From assembly GCA_949825025.1 (NCBI GenBank), contig OX463780.1, positions 15,721,480 to 15,785,479 on the forward strand: a DNA stretch of 64,000 bases. The letters are read 5' to 3'. How positions within the stretch are numbered: the first letter of the stretch is position 1; the number at the start of each line of letters is the position of its first letter. The notes under the pieces were generated by a model, which worked only from the letters and a program-made list of their open reading frames with translations, searched no databases and was not told where the DNA came from. The translations under genes and the position numbers were made by a program. Origin of the DNA: Siphlonurus alternatus. Taxonomy: Eukaryota; Arthropoda; Insecta; Ephemeroptera; Siphlonuridae. This document shows positions 13,923-34,000 of the stretch, one piece after another.

Positions 13923-15755
13923 ACTATTCATATAGACACATATATTTTATGTAAAGTGTTTGCGTCTCGCACTTACAGTTAGAGCTCATTATAGTACATT
14001 ATAACAATACATTCTACGGGTTGACGGTTGACTTACATTAGGAGCACTGAATATAATATATTTTTTATCTAAATCATTATAAATTATTATGAATATACAG
14101 TGTTATTGTGTTAGTGTGTAATAATTTTTCTAAGCTAGCACTATATAGCATGATTTTATTATGGCTTACTAATAAGCTGCCATGCATGCGAGGAAGGGAT
14201 TTTTCAAAAATTAAATTAAAACTACAAAATTTAATATTTTCAGGTTTGAAAATATAAATGGCTAACTTAACGAACTTAACTTAACGAACTTAACTTAAAT
14301 TATAATAAGGAATGTATATATATATATATATTAATTAGTTTAAATTACAATCGATCATTTAATAATGTATAATTAATATTTATATATAGCTGTCTAGTAT
14401 CACTATATAACTATGCAGAATTTTTTTATTTATTTATTCGTTCATTGCAATTTTGACCTTGAAGGCTAAGACTATTTAAAAAATTAATCTTAAACCAAAG
14501 AGGCGCAAAGAGCATTTACATGCCATGGTTTGGAAAATTGTTTAACTGCAATAACATGACATTATTTTTATATTCGTGGTAAATTGAGAATACAGTTGAA
14601 GTCCTAAAGATTTAATGCAATATTGGAAATGTTTGGAGAAATTAATAATTATTTGTTTTTCAACTATTTCTTACACAATATAATTTAATCAATGCATTCA
14701 TAAAGTCATTCATAAAAAGGAAAGGCAAATTGGCGGAGAAGTCTTTTTTGAAATTATAATTATAGTCTTAAGAGCAAATATAGACTCTGTCTTAATTATG
14801 ATATACATTTTTAGAATTGAAAATAGACGATAAAAAAATTTAATGTTATCATATTCACTTTCTTACCTTCTTTCAATAAATAACGACCTTATATTGCCAG
14901 AATGTCTTATAATCGTATTATATCGCCAAAGCCATACCAGGGAATACCATGATCTTTTCTCTGGCCATACCCAAGCCCTCTTTTTTTTTTTTTATTGAGA
15001 GCTATAATTATTTATTTAAGCTTTCTTAATTTTTATTCGACAATTTAATAAACATGTTATATTATTAGTAACGTATAAATAATTTGACAGTTAATACCTT
15101 GCAAGAACCTTTTCTTTTTTAATTTCTAAAATATTTACTAAAAAATCATGTCATAATTATATATAGTATATATTTATTATTGAGTGATAAATTTTGTCCA
15201 ATGACGTGAACATTTTGACTTGCTGCGTGTTTAAAATGCTACACGTACGATATACTGCGTATAATAATATAACTATAACACTAAAGTTTAAACAATTAAA
15301 ATGTGTCCACCTTGCATGAATCTCACTTTGAGCTGGTTTCGCAACTTTTTTTCAGGAGTTTTTGGCTTCAAGGTGTCACTTTACCACTGCTGCATTTAAT
15401 AATATGTGACCTGCTCTTCATTTATTTGTTAAACGAGCTGTTTATATATCCACAATGAGAGATGCATGGTTATTACAATTAAGGAAGACACTTATTAACT
15501 TTATAACTTTATAAATGTGTACTGTTTTAGATCCAGTTACTATAGGCTCAATGAACGCATGAGAAGTATAATATATCATATATGAAATTTCTCCAATATG
15601 TTAATTATTTCTTTGAGATGTTGTCCTTATAACTGCCCCACTTCCTATAAAAAAAAGTTGTCCGTTTAACATTGCAGTATTTAGTATTCAATACATAAAA
15701 TTCTTAATTCTTAATTAACTGACTGGTGTAATATACGTAGAAATCTTTATTATCT

Positions 15756-15757
<2 letters not shown>

Positions 15758-15794
<37 letters not shown>
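15758..15794. repeat. Poly(A) tract
   Basis: This is an uninterrupted run of about 37 adenines on the plus strand. No recognisable retroposon body sits immediately 5' of it, so I call it only a homopolymer. Confidence 0.9.
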
Positions 15795-15797
<3 letters not shown>

Positions 15798-17820
15798 ATC
15801 GTTGTTATTAGAGACCTAATTTATTGCTGTAAAATTTATATGTATTTAATTAATTTGATTAATAAATTTTAATTAAATAAACACGTATACTGTATATATG
15901 AAATACTTGTAATTCAATAATTTAATTGTATTTCAATTTGATTTGTTTATTGATTCTAATACAGACAAGTCCAGTTCTTGAATATACATGGATAGTTACA
16001 TCATAAATACGTCACACATTTGACCCATATTATACTGATTAATACATAATTATAAAGTACAAATATTTATAAATTAACAAAAACACAACACAAATATAAT
16101 CATAATAATATCTTTCAATCTTAATCAATTGAGTAATTAAAAGTAATCAAATTTCTTAAAGTAAAATAACAATAATAATGAACTGTACTATTTCTATGTA
16201 ATACACACAAAATAACCTTAAAACTTACAAAAATTTAATTGGTACATCCATAAGCTGTTTATAGCTCAAAAGTTAAATTAAAATATCAAATGAAGGTGAC
16301 ATATTTTAAGTTCATGATTACACAGTACATGCAGTATATATTAATAATAATATGCACCCTCTTGCATACTTATATGCAAATTCGGTACATTAAAATTATA
16401 AATATAAGTTTGAACATTAAAAAAATTGTACTAATTGACTAATTGACGTTGCTGTGCATGCAAATTTAAATTACACGTTATGCATCTCAAAATTAGTCAA
16501 TATATATATATATATATTCATTTTGTATGTGTCCATCATACACAAGCTCACTAGAAGTTTAAATACCGTTCTCAAACATTAAAATAACTTATCAGATCAA
16601 GAAATCAAATTAATTAATTTATACATCATAAAGACTAAAAATAAATTTAATCATGGCAGCAAAACTTATATAATAGATATTCATTTTTTTTTTTTTTTTT
16701 TTTTTGCTAATTTAATTATTTATTTTATAAACTGCATGTCTCTACAATGACTGTAAATACTTTAACTACTCTGAGTATTTCATGTTATTATTATCACAAC
16801 TTGTTCATTTAATTTGAAAAGATAATAATTTGTTTAATTATTTAATTTGCCAAATTGACATTTTGAACTATGCAACATCCCAGATCACCATTTTTTTCAA
16901 ACTTTTCAAACTCAATCTGAGTCAATTTACAATACCTGGCCAATTTATTGTATTCTAAGTTTACATCAAATTAATGTTACGTATCGTATGTAATTTATTT
17001 TACCATTGCACAAGTTAAAACTCATGAAACTGAATTTCCCTGATCATGAGTTTTTAAGCTCTTGGTGTATAGATCTGTGTTTTTTAATTTATGTAATATA
17101 TATTATGTCTTATTTGGCATAATGTATGTTTTATGAATAAACAATTAAAAAAATACAATTTCAATAAAAATGTAAATGAAGATAAATTTCTTTAATTTTA
17201 TCACTTTTAATAAAAAAATATTTAGGGTTTCTTAAATTGTGTTATAATCCGCCACTTCTCATTTTTAATATATTCAGCTCGATACTTGCTATATTAACAT
17301 TTATTTGGTATAAGAGGGTATTATAAGCGATTAAGCGGAACACAGAGTGCTGATGACACCCGACATTGGTAATAAGGAAAAACGACAGTAAAATATATGT
17401 GCAGTATTTGGTTCCACCTTTCTCATCTCGACTTATATTTTTTTATAATTATTACACCTCCAACTTTAACCAAATGATAAAGAATTCACATGCATGCAAC
17501 AATTTTTTTTTTATTTTTTGGCTACGACACTGAGGAAACTAACAGCATTGTACATTATAATCGAGGACCTGGCGATTAAACCAGTGAAAAAAAAAAAAGG
17601 TATTGTAAGGGTTATATGGTTTCATATCTAATTTCTCTGATATCAGTCGTATCTAACACGGTAATGTATACGTATATGAATTTTAAACCTAGCTATTTGA
17701 TCATCATGCAGGTCCTCAATTATATAAATATATAAAGGTGGATCGATTTCCGATTACTTTGAAACAGAAACCAATTTAAATCAATACAATCTTTATGTGT
17801 TTGCTTGCTCAGTTCTCGGC

Positions 17821-18005
17821 CAGGCGATGATCCAAGGGGGGGGGGGGGGCGATCGGGGAGATCGCCCCCTCCAAAAGGTCCCACAATATATTGAAGGTGT
17901 TACCACCCCCCATCCGTCGCCCCACCCTCTCAATTTAAAATTGCGGGATAGGGCACCGCCCCCCCCCCCCCCCCCCCCCAGAGCCGCGCGCTGGATCCGC
18001 CCCTG
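17821..18005. mobile_element. hAT-type MITE in the cry2 3' UTR
   Basis: The ends are CAGGCGATGATCCA and CTGGATCCGCCCCTG, a degenerate version of the hAT termini at 13757 and 53586. It is flanked by TTCTCGGC (17813-17820) and TTATCGGC (18006-18013), an 8-bp target duplication with one mismatch. The interior has long G and C homopolymers. The right duplication ends 4 bp before the last base of the cry2 stop codon (18018, minus strand). The insertion therefore lies in the 3' UTR immediately after the coding sequence. Confidence 0.8.
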
Positions 18006-18017
18006 TTATCGGCATAA

Positions 18018-25114
<7,097 letters not shown>

Positions 25115-25414
25115 TACTTTTAGTTTGAATACGATCTCTTCTCAGATCACTTTGAATGAGAAAGTCAATAGCACTTATATAGCTGTTGTTGAGAGATGTC
25201 GACTACACTAAACCAAACTCGAGCGTTAATTCCCATGCAGTCTCGCGTCATGAAATACAAGAGGATGTTGTGATAATAACAATCATTTAAAGTTTAATTA
25301 TATTATCTACCAATCACCTGCAAGTCCTGCAACGCACGTAAAATCAATACATTTTTTTCCTGCAGCTCTGACGTTATATAGAACTTTAATAATAGTCTCT
25401 TCTGTATTACAGTT

Positions 25415-25455
25415 GTGTACACGTGACTGCGAAGTCACGTGGACTTCAAACGTGT
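25415..25455. promoter_or_regulatory. Paired E-boxes and E'-box upstream of cry2
   Basis: Two canonical CACGTG E-boxes (25420-25425 and 25436-25441) form a perfect inverted repeat with 9-bp arms, CACGTGACT / AGTCACGTG, around GCGA. An AACGTG (complement of the non-canonical CACGTT E'-box) follows at 25449-25454. They sit 306-340 bp upstream of the cry2 start codon. CLK/CYC (BMAL1) heterodimers bind such sites in clock-controlled promoters, including repressor genes. The link to cry2 is inferred from position. Confidence 0.6.
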
Positions 25456-25703
25456 GGCAGGGGAAACATGGAGGGGAAATAGACGAGGGGAGTTCAATTA
25501 AAAGTACCAATAAAATAATAATGTTAATAACGGATAATTTAATCTGTAATATAATTTAAATTATTATATCCACTAATTAAGATATAATATAATAATTTAA
25601 TAATATATTTAATTATTAAATGTGCATTTATGTTATAGAAGCATATTATACATATGAAAATTTAATATAATGATCGACGTATTATAAAATTTGCAAAATT
25701 CTC

Positions 25704-25878
25704 ATAATATAATATAATATAATATAATATAATATAATATAATATAATATAATATAATATAATATAATATAATATAATATAATATAATATAATATAATAT
25801 AATATAATATAATATAATATAATATAATATAATATAATATAATATAATATAATATAATATAATATAATATAATATAAT
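25704..25878. repeat. (AATAT)n pentanucleotide satellite
   Basis: About 35 head-to-tail copies of a 5-bp unit (ATAAT/AATAT) occur with essentially no variation. This is a simple tandem array upstream of the cry2 promoter region. Confidence 0.95.
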
Positions 25879-26176
25879 AATATATTATATGCTTCTAAAA
25901 CTAGGACTATAGCTACAAGGTACTATTTAATTTGTAAACTTCTTTTCTGTGCTACATGTTGTTTTACATATGGAATCATTTTATTATATTATTTTATGAT
26001 TTTCAATATCTTCCAAGTTAAATTGTCAGTTATAATCACCATCAGAGTAAGTATTATAGTAGAGAAGAGCCCTCAAAATCAAAGTCTCTCAATTGCAGAA
26101 ATGCTCTTTCTTTTTGTAATATATTCTATCCTGTTTTCAGTGAATAGGGAAATTAAACAGTTAATTAATTACTTAA

Positions 26177-26958
26177 GGGCATTGGGTGTAGCACTGGTAG
26201 TTGGCAACCACTGACGTATCTTCACCATGTTAATTTTTTATCCTTGCTCCTCGGAGTAATTTTTATGCTAGAGCTAAGCTGATTGCTGTAGTATCAAGAT
26301 AATTAGTGGCCCAAGTGCACAATTTGGCTAAATAAAGCCTGATTTAAAGAAAAGTATTTTTTTATATTTTAGAAAAATGCATGTAAATTTAAAAAATTAC
26401 TAAAAAATACTTTTCATTAAATCAGGCTTTATTTAGCCAAATTGTGCACTTGGGCTACTAATTATCTTGATACTACAGCAATCAGCTTAGCTCTAGCATA
26501 AAAATTACTCCGAGGAGCAAGGATAAAAAATTAACATGGTGAAGATACGTCAGTGTAGCACTGGTAGTTGGCAACACTGACGTATCTTCACCATGTTAAT
26601 TTTTTATCCTTGCTCCTCGGAGTAATTTTTATGCTAGAGCTAAGCTGATTGCTGTAGTATCAAGATAATTAGTAGCCCAAGTGCACAATTTGGCTAAATA
26701 AAGCCTGATTTAATGAAAAGTATTTTTTAGTAATTTTTTAAATTTACATGCATTTTTCTAAAATATAAAAAAATACTTTTCTTTAAATCAGGCTTTATTT
26801 AGCCAAATTGTGCACTTGGGCCACTAATTATCTTGATACTACAGCAATCAGCTTAGCTCTAGCATAAATTAAAATTACTCCGAGGAGCAAGGATAAAAAA
26901 TTAACATGGTGAAGATACGTCAGTGTTGCCAACTACCGGTGCTACACCCAAAATGCCC
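26177..26958. mobile_element. Composite double-palindrome element with TTAA flanks
   Basis: TTAA (26173-26176 and 26959-26962) flanks ends GGGCATTGGGTGTAGCACTG and CGGTGCTACACCC..AATGCCC. Inside are two units of roughly 370 bp. Each is itself a long near-perfect hairpin (arms with GACGTATCTTCACCATGTTA and GGCTTTATTTAGCC), and the second unit is the reverse complement of the first. The junction repeats TAGCACTGGTAGTTGGCAA. There is no coding potential. TTAA target choice recalls piggyBac-type elements. Confidence 0.85.
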
Positions 26959-27052
26959 TTAAATAAATCAGTTAGCATCACTGCATGCAATAAGGTGATT
27001 GCAGGTGATTAAAATTCATAATAATATAATATATATAGTTTTATAAATATAA

Positions 27053-27380
27053 TGGAGTATATTGTCCTCATTTTTTTTAATTGCAGAAATGGATAGAGGG
27101 TGCAAAGTTATGCTACCCTGATTTTTTTCAGATTTTTTAGAGCCCGGCGGCCGGGAACTATTTTTAAAAAATTATTGAAAATTATTTTTGTGACGTCACG
27201 AGACGCCGCTCCTTAAGAAAAAGATAGGACTTGCCGCCGCGTGACGTCACAAAAAGGATTTTTAATAATTTTTTAAAAATACTTCCCGGGCTCTAAAAAA
27301 TCTGAAAAAAATCAGGGTAGCATAACTTTGCACGCTCTATCCATTTCTGCAATAAAAAAAAAATTGATGACAATACTCCA
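27053..27380. mobile_element. Foldback element family B with paired TGACGTCA
   Basis: The ends are TGGAGTATATTGTCCTCA and its near complement TGACAATACTCCA. Inner arms carry TTGCAGAAATGGATAGAGGG and GGGCTCTAAAAAATCTG. Two GTGACGTCAC palindromes, one per arm, flank a centre with ACGCCGCTCC. About 330 bp, non-coding. Confidence 0.88.
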
Positions 27381-29352
27381 TTATGATTAATTTATAACCC
27401 ATTTCCTTTAGCTTGCAAGTTAATTCTTCACATTAAAAGTGTTCTGCAATGTTCTCTATTTTAATTAAGGGTATTAATTGGATACTTAAAAGAATGCAAA
27501 ATAATAATATTTATAATTTTATAAAGGTTAGATAAAACAGAAAACACATAATATTATACATATTTTTATAATTTTTATTGCATCAAATGTAGTTGGCGTA
27601 CATTTGGCCCATTTCTCAGGTACAAATGTATCACTTACCAACAGAAATAATGTACAAAATCATCATTATACAATTATCATTAAAAAAAATATGTAGGAAC
27701 TGACTGCACGGTGAAATTAATGTAAAAAGAAGACAAAATTACTTCAACGATACATGACATACATACATTAATATTTCACAATTACAGTAAATTTCACTTT
27801 TGAAGTAGCAATGTTGCAGTTTAAAAATTATGACACAAAATATTAGTTAATTTGCAGTTAGTTCTCTTTTACATAAATATTGTGTAGACAAGGACATATA
27901 CATTGCAATAGTTGGCGTAATGAATATATAATGATTCTAAAGAAAAAAAAATCGTTACTTTAGAACAAAGCAAAAAACATGATAGATAGCAAATAGCAAG
28001 AGTAACTAATACAGAAATTACATAATCCATAAATATGTATAAACATAGTTTGTTTTCTTAATTTTCTTTTGCAAAGCAGTCAATTAATTATTAAATTAAT
28101 TTTAAAAATTCTAAAACATGAAATAAATAAATAACAGTTACTGATTGAATGCAACATGCAACAGGAAAAGCAAGTAAAATTTGCTTCATATTATTACTCC
28201 AACTTGTATAATACAAAAAGAATGATTTTTTCAATGAGATGATATATTATAGCTGTAAGCAAACACTGCACAAAATTAGCTATAGTATTATAAAAGCTTA
28301 TTACTTATTAGAGTTAGTGTCCAATGCTGTGACATTGATATAATATCTGACAAACTCCTGATTAGAGGGTTGGTGCTGCCTACTTAATAATAATTCTCCA
28401 GTTAACACTTTCACAATTTAGTATTCAATTTATTTGCAACTATCAGCCTTCAATAGGACATAATCATTAGCAAAAACATGTAATTACTTTTTATATAGGG
28501 GTAGATGAAATAGTGAAAAAAGGCACAGCTTGGCATGGATAGACACTCATAATAAGGTGGTCTAATATAGATAGAATCATCTTTTTTTCTTGCACATGAA
28601 CAAACTGTAAAGTTCTCAAGTATCGTTGCATAATATAACACTTTTTTTTATTCGTTTTTAAAAACTATTACTAAATATTGGCTGTTATTTCAAGAATCAA
28701 GCCAAATTAATTATTTTTGTTTATCAAAGCATTATGAATTAATATTTCATTTTTCTCTGTAATAATATTTTTTCATTGCTTATTATTAAGATGATTAAGA
28801 TGATACAAAAATTATTTACAGATAATTGACGGTACACATAAACGCCACTTATGATTTTCCATTTTTAAATGGGATACAAATACAGCAGATAATCAGTACA
28901 GCACAATTTTACAATATCATTAAGTTTATAAATGAGAAAGGCATTAAATACTTGGGAAACATAACATTTTCTGTGTTGTTTACATCGTCTCAAAGCTTTA
29001 TTACTTTCGTAGTACAGAACATATCTCTACCCATTTTTAAAAGTGGTTCAATTTTTTTTTTTTTTTTTTTTTTTGCTTTATTCAAAAGATAAATAGTCCC
29101 TTGAAATCAAAATTTATTGTGAATGATAATTTCACAATAATACTGAATACGTAAATATTATAATTAGAAAATTTGTATTCCTCAGATGATAATATCAAGT
29201 TCTGAAATCCCAACATTTTCTGCCCATTCATAATATGCTGTTAACTTCCTTACATAAGGAAAAAAAAAAAAAAAAAAAAAAAAACATTAAATATTATTAT
29301 ATTCTTTCTTTTTTTTTTCCAAGTACAAAATGCTTCAAAAACAAAATCTTAA
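27381..29352. other. AT-rich intergenic stretch, nothing recognised
   Basis: I see no exon, RNA gene or clear repeat beyond A and T homopolymer runs (for example T at about 29050-29073 and A at about 29261-29284). Short open frames have no homology. Confidence 0.6.
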
Positions 29353-29632
29353 GGTGAAAACAGCCGCCCACTCTACGCGTTCTGATTGGTCGGAAGTTTG
29401 GAGAGACCAAACTCGGTGCTAAGCTCGGTGCTAAGGTGCTAAGCGCATAAATAATTGCGCTCTTCAATTATTTTAACCGCGAAATTAAAAAAATTTCAAC
29501 AATTGCATTGAAATCGTGTGCTAAGGCAATCAGCTGTTCGAAAAAAACACGATCGGAAACATTTGAGCGAATGTTTCAACTGACTTTCTTAGCACCAAAT
29601 CGGCGGTGCTAAGCGTAGTGGCTGTTTTCACC
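29353..29632. mobile_element. MITE with TTAA-like flanks and repeated GGTGCTAAG
   Basis: The ends GGTGAAAACAGCC and GGCTGTTTTCACC form a perfect 13-bp inverted repeat, extending imperfectly (CGCCCAC / GTAGT). The flanks are TTAA (29349-29352) and TTTA (29633-29636). The interior has several copies of GTGCTAAG near the left and, inverted or direct, near the right end. It is about 280 bp and non-coding. Confidence 0.75.
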
Positions 29633-29938
29633 TTTATACTGAGTAAAAAAAAAAAAAAAAAAAAGGAAAGTTGAAAATTGTTATAAAACAGATGAATGGT
29701 AACTGCAACAAAAAAAGTGATTTCTTGGAGTGAAGTCTTCATGCAAGTAGACTTCAATAATAGTTTCGAAAACACTTATTTTTAATGATATATACAAACA
29801 TATATTTTTCTTGATTATCAGATCTAAAAATAATCAGAATAAAAATTAAGGGGTATTACATTATTAAAAAGAAAGGAAAAACCAGCAAGCACCAATAAAA
29901 AAAGTCATTGTACGTGAAAGTGAAAATATTATGCTTAA

Positions 29939-30285
29939 GGGTAAGGTAACGCCACCAATGTTAAAAAAAATCCCTCTCACAAAAATTCTGAAAAAAATTT
30001 AAAATGTTCTCCTCTATACCCCCTATCAGTACCTAAAATATCAGGTACACAAATACGATCTAGTTTTTGAGTTATAAATTTTTAAAGTTGACTACTTTAA
30101 CATGGAGAAATGAAACTCCCATGTTAAATTGGTCAACTTTAAAAATTCATAACTCAAAAACTAGATCGTATTTGTATACCTGATATTTTAGCTACTGATA
30201 GGGGGTGTAGAGGAGAACATTTTAAATTTTTTTCAGAATTTTTGTGAGAGGGATTTTTTTTAACATTGGTGGCGTTACCTTACCC
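29939..30285. mobile_element. TTAA foldback MITE, 347 bp
   Basis: TTAA target duplication (29935-29938, 30286-30289). The arms are nearly perfect inverted repeats over the whole element: GGGTAAGGTAACGCCACCAA at the left and its complement at the right. Matching inner words include ATACGATC/GATCGTAT and AGGGGGTGTAGAGGAGAACA. The single-stranded centre is only a few tens of bases. It shares terminal GGGTAAGRTAAC with 32302-32687. Confidence 0.92.
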
Positions 30286-30539
30286 TTAACAAAAAAAATT
30301 ATAGCATTCATAGAAAGTAAATAACTTTTGAGTGAACCTTTGACCACAAAATTTTTGCAAGCTGCGACTCTTTTCATCTGTAAGACCTTGCTGGTTATTT
30401 CTGTCCTCTACTTTTAATAATAATATAATAGTAATAAAAAAAAAAAAAAAGCATTCTGTGACAAAAAAATGTAGCTGTATGATACACATGACACATTGAA
30501 TACAAATATAGAGTACTGTACACATTTGACAGTTTCAAA

Positions 30540-30961
30540 CTTTATCAGACAGTAGCTTGTATTTAAAACTGGTAACATTACAATAATAACAAATCACATT
30601 ACCTTTTAATTTCACTTACACAAAATATTTTACAATGCAATGTGTGTGCATGGTGTTACATATTACATTAAACTAATTTTAGAAATGAAGCACAAATTTC
30701 AAAAGTAAATGATATTATAGAAGAACATTAATTTATTAAATATTAAATCAAGAGGTTATTACAGTTTATGATGAATGTATGTGCTAAATAAGAAAAGTAT
30801 TAGCTATAAGAGCAAGCAATACATTGTAGTAACATTTTGAGATAGAATACAAAAAAACAAAAAAACAAAATAAAAAAAACAGTATTCCCTCTTTTTAATT
30901 TTTCAAAACTTGTACAAAAAATATCATTTCCCCCTCATATCGAATTGCTTTTTTTTTAATG
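30540..30961. other. Intergenic stretch 3' of USP40
   Basis: AT-rich with no exon or repeat that I can define. It lies immediately downstream of the USP40 poly(A) signal. Confidence 0.6.
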
Positions 30962-30967
30962 TTTATT
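30962..30967 (-). promoter_or_regulatory. AATAAA polyadenylation signal of USP40
   Basis: On the minus strand AATAAA lies about 57 nt after the stop codon at 31024, giving a very short 3' UTR. Its position supports the last-exon model. Confidence 0.6.
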
Positions 30968-31023
30968 TCATTAGAGAGTACACTGCACAGTGCTGGTACC
31001 GGCGTGTATCCTTGCTGCTTCTG

Positions 31024-34000
31024 CTAGCAGAAGTCGCTCACGTGGATGTGGATGCCACGCTCGGGCATGCGGCTCTGCGAAGATGTCCACTCAAGAGCAG
31101 CCGCAGCAGCCACTTCATTGCTGCAAACACATCCGAAATATTTGTAATGAGGTTGTGAACATAACAGCAATCAAGGTAGCTAAAATGAGGAGGGGAAGAA
31201 GGGGGAGAATCGAAGGAAACAGAAAGTTGTGTCAGGAAATTTACTAACATGAACTAAAAAATAAAAAATATCAAATTTTCAGCATTGTGGGATGAAAAAC
31301 ACCAACTTTGTTGCAAATTATTGATGAAATAAATATTGTGAAAAACAAACGTGGAAGGCTTACATTCTCTGTTGGCTTTCATTTTCTTCTTGCGTCCTCA
31401 GCCATCTCTCCAGGTCGGAGGTGGTTGTGAAGTTCTTTAAATCACCATTTTCCAACGAGGCATCCTGAAAGGTAGGAAAATCATTTATTTGATTTATTTT
31501 CCTGTAAATGAACAAAATGTACTAGATTCATTAATCCAGTGATTTCAGGTAATTGTCTCTATATAGTAACTCACCTTGACTCCAATGATGTCTCCATCAT
31601 TCAGACCATGTGACGGAGCAAGTGGGAGGCTGTCTTTATCCTGTTCCTCCACCAACTGCAAACAAAAAAACACTTCAATGAGCCGAGGAAATATCTAACA
31701 AGTGATTTAGGTACACTCGTCGCCTTGGAAAATTTCCCACTTGTAGCCTTGTTCATCACCATGACCTGCGTTATTCTTACGGGGCATGGTGATTAACAAG
31801 GCCGCTAAGAGAAATTTTTCGAGGCAACGACTGTACATTCGTTTAGGTAAATTTTTTGAGTTACTATCTTATCACCAACAAAATATCAAGTATTAATTTT
31901 TCTACAAAAAATACCAGAATATTTTGTGTCATTAAAGCTGAGAAATTATCAGAAAAAAAATGCAATTTAAAAACGGAGTTAGCATTTTCAAATAATAGTT
32001 TAAATGGTCCGCCATATTAAACCAAAATCCAAAAGAATCTATCTCACATAGGTTCTGCAGAGAAAAAAAAAAAAAAAAAAGTCAGAGTGAGTGTTTTTGT
32101 TTAACATGGGGCATTACTTGAAAAAGACCCTCGAATATAAAATATTTGGTAATTATTACTGTACTATAAAGAAAAAGGGATTGACAAAACCCATAAAAAT
32201 AGAATTGAATAATAATACAAAAAGTGACGATTTAGTAACTTGGGCAGATTTTCTTCGTAATATAAATTATTTTCATGTGATATCATGGAATCATGCTTTA
32301 AGGGTAAGATAACACGAACAATCGATTGTTGGTAGTCCCATTTGATTAACATGTAAACCTTAGCAACCTCATAATAATTCTGATTTTTTTTTGAGAGACA
32401 GTTCTTGGCACCAAAAAAATATGGAAAAAATTTCAAAACAATCGGTCGATCCTATTTTTTAAAATTAATTTCTTAGTTTAGGTCTCCATGGGAAAGCCCT
32501 ATACTGAAAATTTAAAAAATTCATTTAAAAAAATTGGATCGACCGATTGTTTTGAAATTTTTTCCACATTTTTTTGGTGCTAAGAACTGTCTCTCAAAAA
32601 AAAATTCAGAATTATTATGAGGTTGCTAAGGTTTACATGTTAATCAAATGGGACTATCAACAATCGATTGTTCGTGTTACCTTACCCTTAATCAAAATAT
32701 GCAACTTTCATTAAAAGTGACATATATGGGACCTGAACCAAAGAGACTTTTATAATTTTATAAAACTTCCTTAGTATACACAAATTTTTGAATAAAATAA
32801 AATAAAATCCAGAGTAAAATCTCTGTTCATACGTCAATGATGCAATAATAAAAAAATTAAACTTTTATCTACGACATACATAATAAAAAAAATAACATTA
32901 GAATTGATATTAAATATTTTTAAGTCATGACTGGTATAATGTGTCTCTCACCATTTCATCATCAATCACTTCGAGGAGGTTCCACTTGTGACAGCGGGGC
33001 TGGTATCGAGCCACCACCAGGTTGTGCTGCTTGATGTTGAGGAGGTGGGACACTGCCTCGGCCAGACTCGTGGCAGCCAGATCCCACACCAGCTCGTGGG
33101 GTCCGGTATACTGACACCCTCCGGGAATGTGACGCCACACCTGCAGCACCTTGTGTGAGCTCCTGCAGAAACACGAAGGTTTATTAGTAAACAAATATTT
33201 CAAAAATTAAATTTATTGCTATGTGCAATACTTGTGCTGTCCTTTGAAATTTGTAGGGACTTTTACTGTAATTAGCACGGTAATTGCAGAAATTATATCT
33301 TTCAACAAAATAAGTGTAGTCACAACAAAACTTCATTTACATTTCAAAGGTGTGATACATTCATAAGCTATGCGCTATGCTGTAAGCTTTTCAAGCTCGA
33401 CTGTCCAATTTGAAGTTATAGTATCTGTTACTTGGCATTGAATACAGTACAGTATCTCAAAACATGATTAAATACTAAAGATCTGCAAACAGACATGTTT
33501 GATGATTATTTTATTTATTTTTATCACTATATTCAAAAGTATATTATTAATCTTAATTATTTATTTTTCTTTAAATAGTATTCAAAGGTACCATTATTGG
33601 ACAATCAATATAATTATGCATTTTTAAAAATTAATACATATTTTTGGAATAGGTGGCATTTGCTATTAACTTTAGGACAATTTTGCTTCAAATGTTGCAT
33701 TTAATAATAATATTAAATTTATTTACCTCAGACATTCTTCCTTTGGCAAAACTTGAATAACGAGTGGAGTACTCCTTCCAATTTCCATAGCCTTAAGACT
33801 CAAATTAGAATCTTTTAAGACTTTTCCAGGTCTGGTAATTGCTTTAGAAAGCAAACTCACTCTCAAATGACTTTCCTGACATTGTTTTTGTTTACGTTCC
33901 TCTCGTAAGGTGATGATTTTATGCTTGAGATCAGTCAGGTTAGACACCTCGGTATCCATGTCCACGTGTCCCAAGAAGGAGAGCTTGGGAATCTTTGAGG

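Noticed and set aside
25704..25878. CRISPR-like or centromeric array
   Set aside because: A 5-bp unit with no spacers is a simple satellite.
31361..31363. Ending USP40 at the TAA after QQRM
   Set aside because: GTAAGC gives a good donor two bases earlier in effect. A downstream acceptor joins in phase to an exon with a stop and nearby AATAAA. It remains an alternative.
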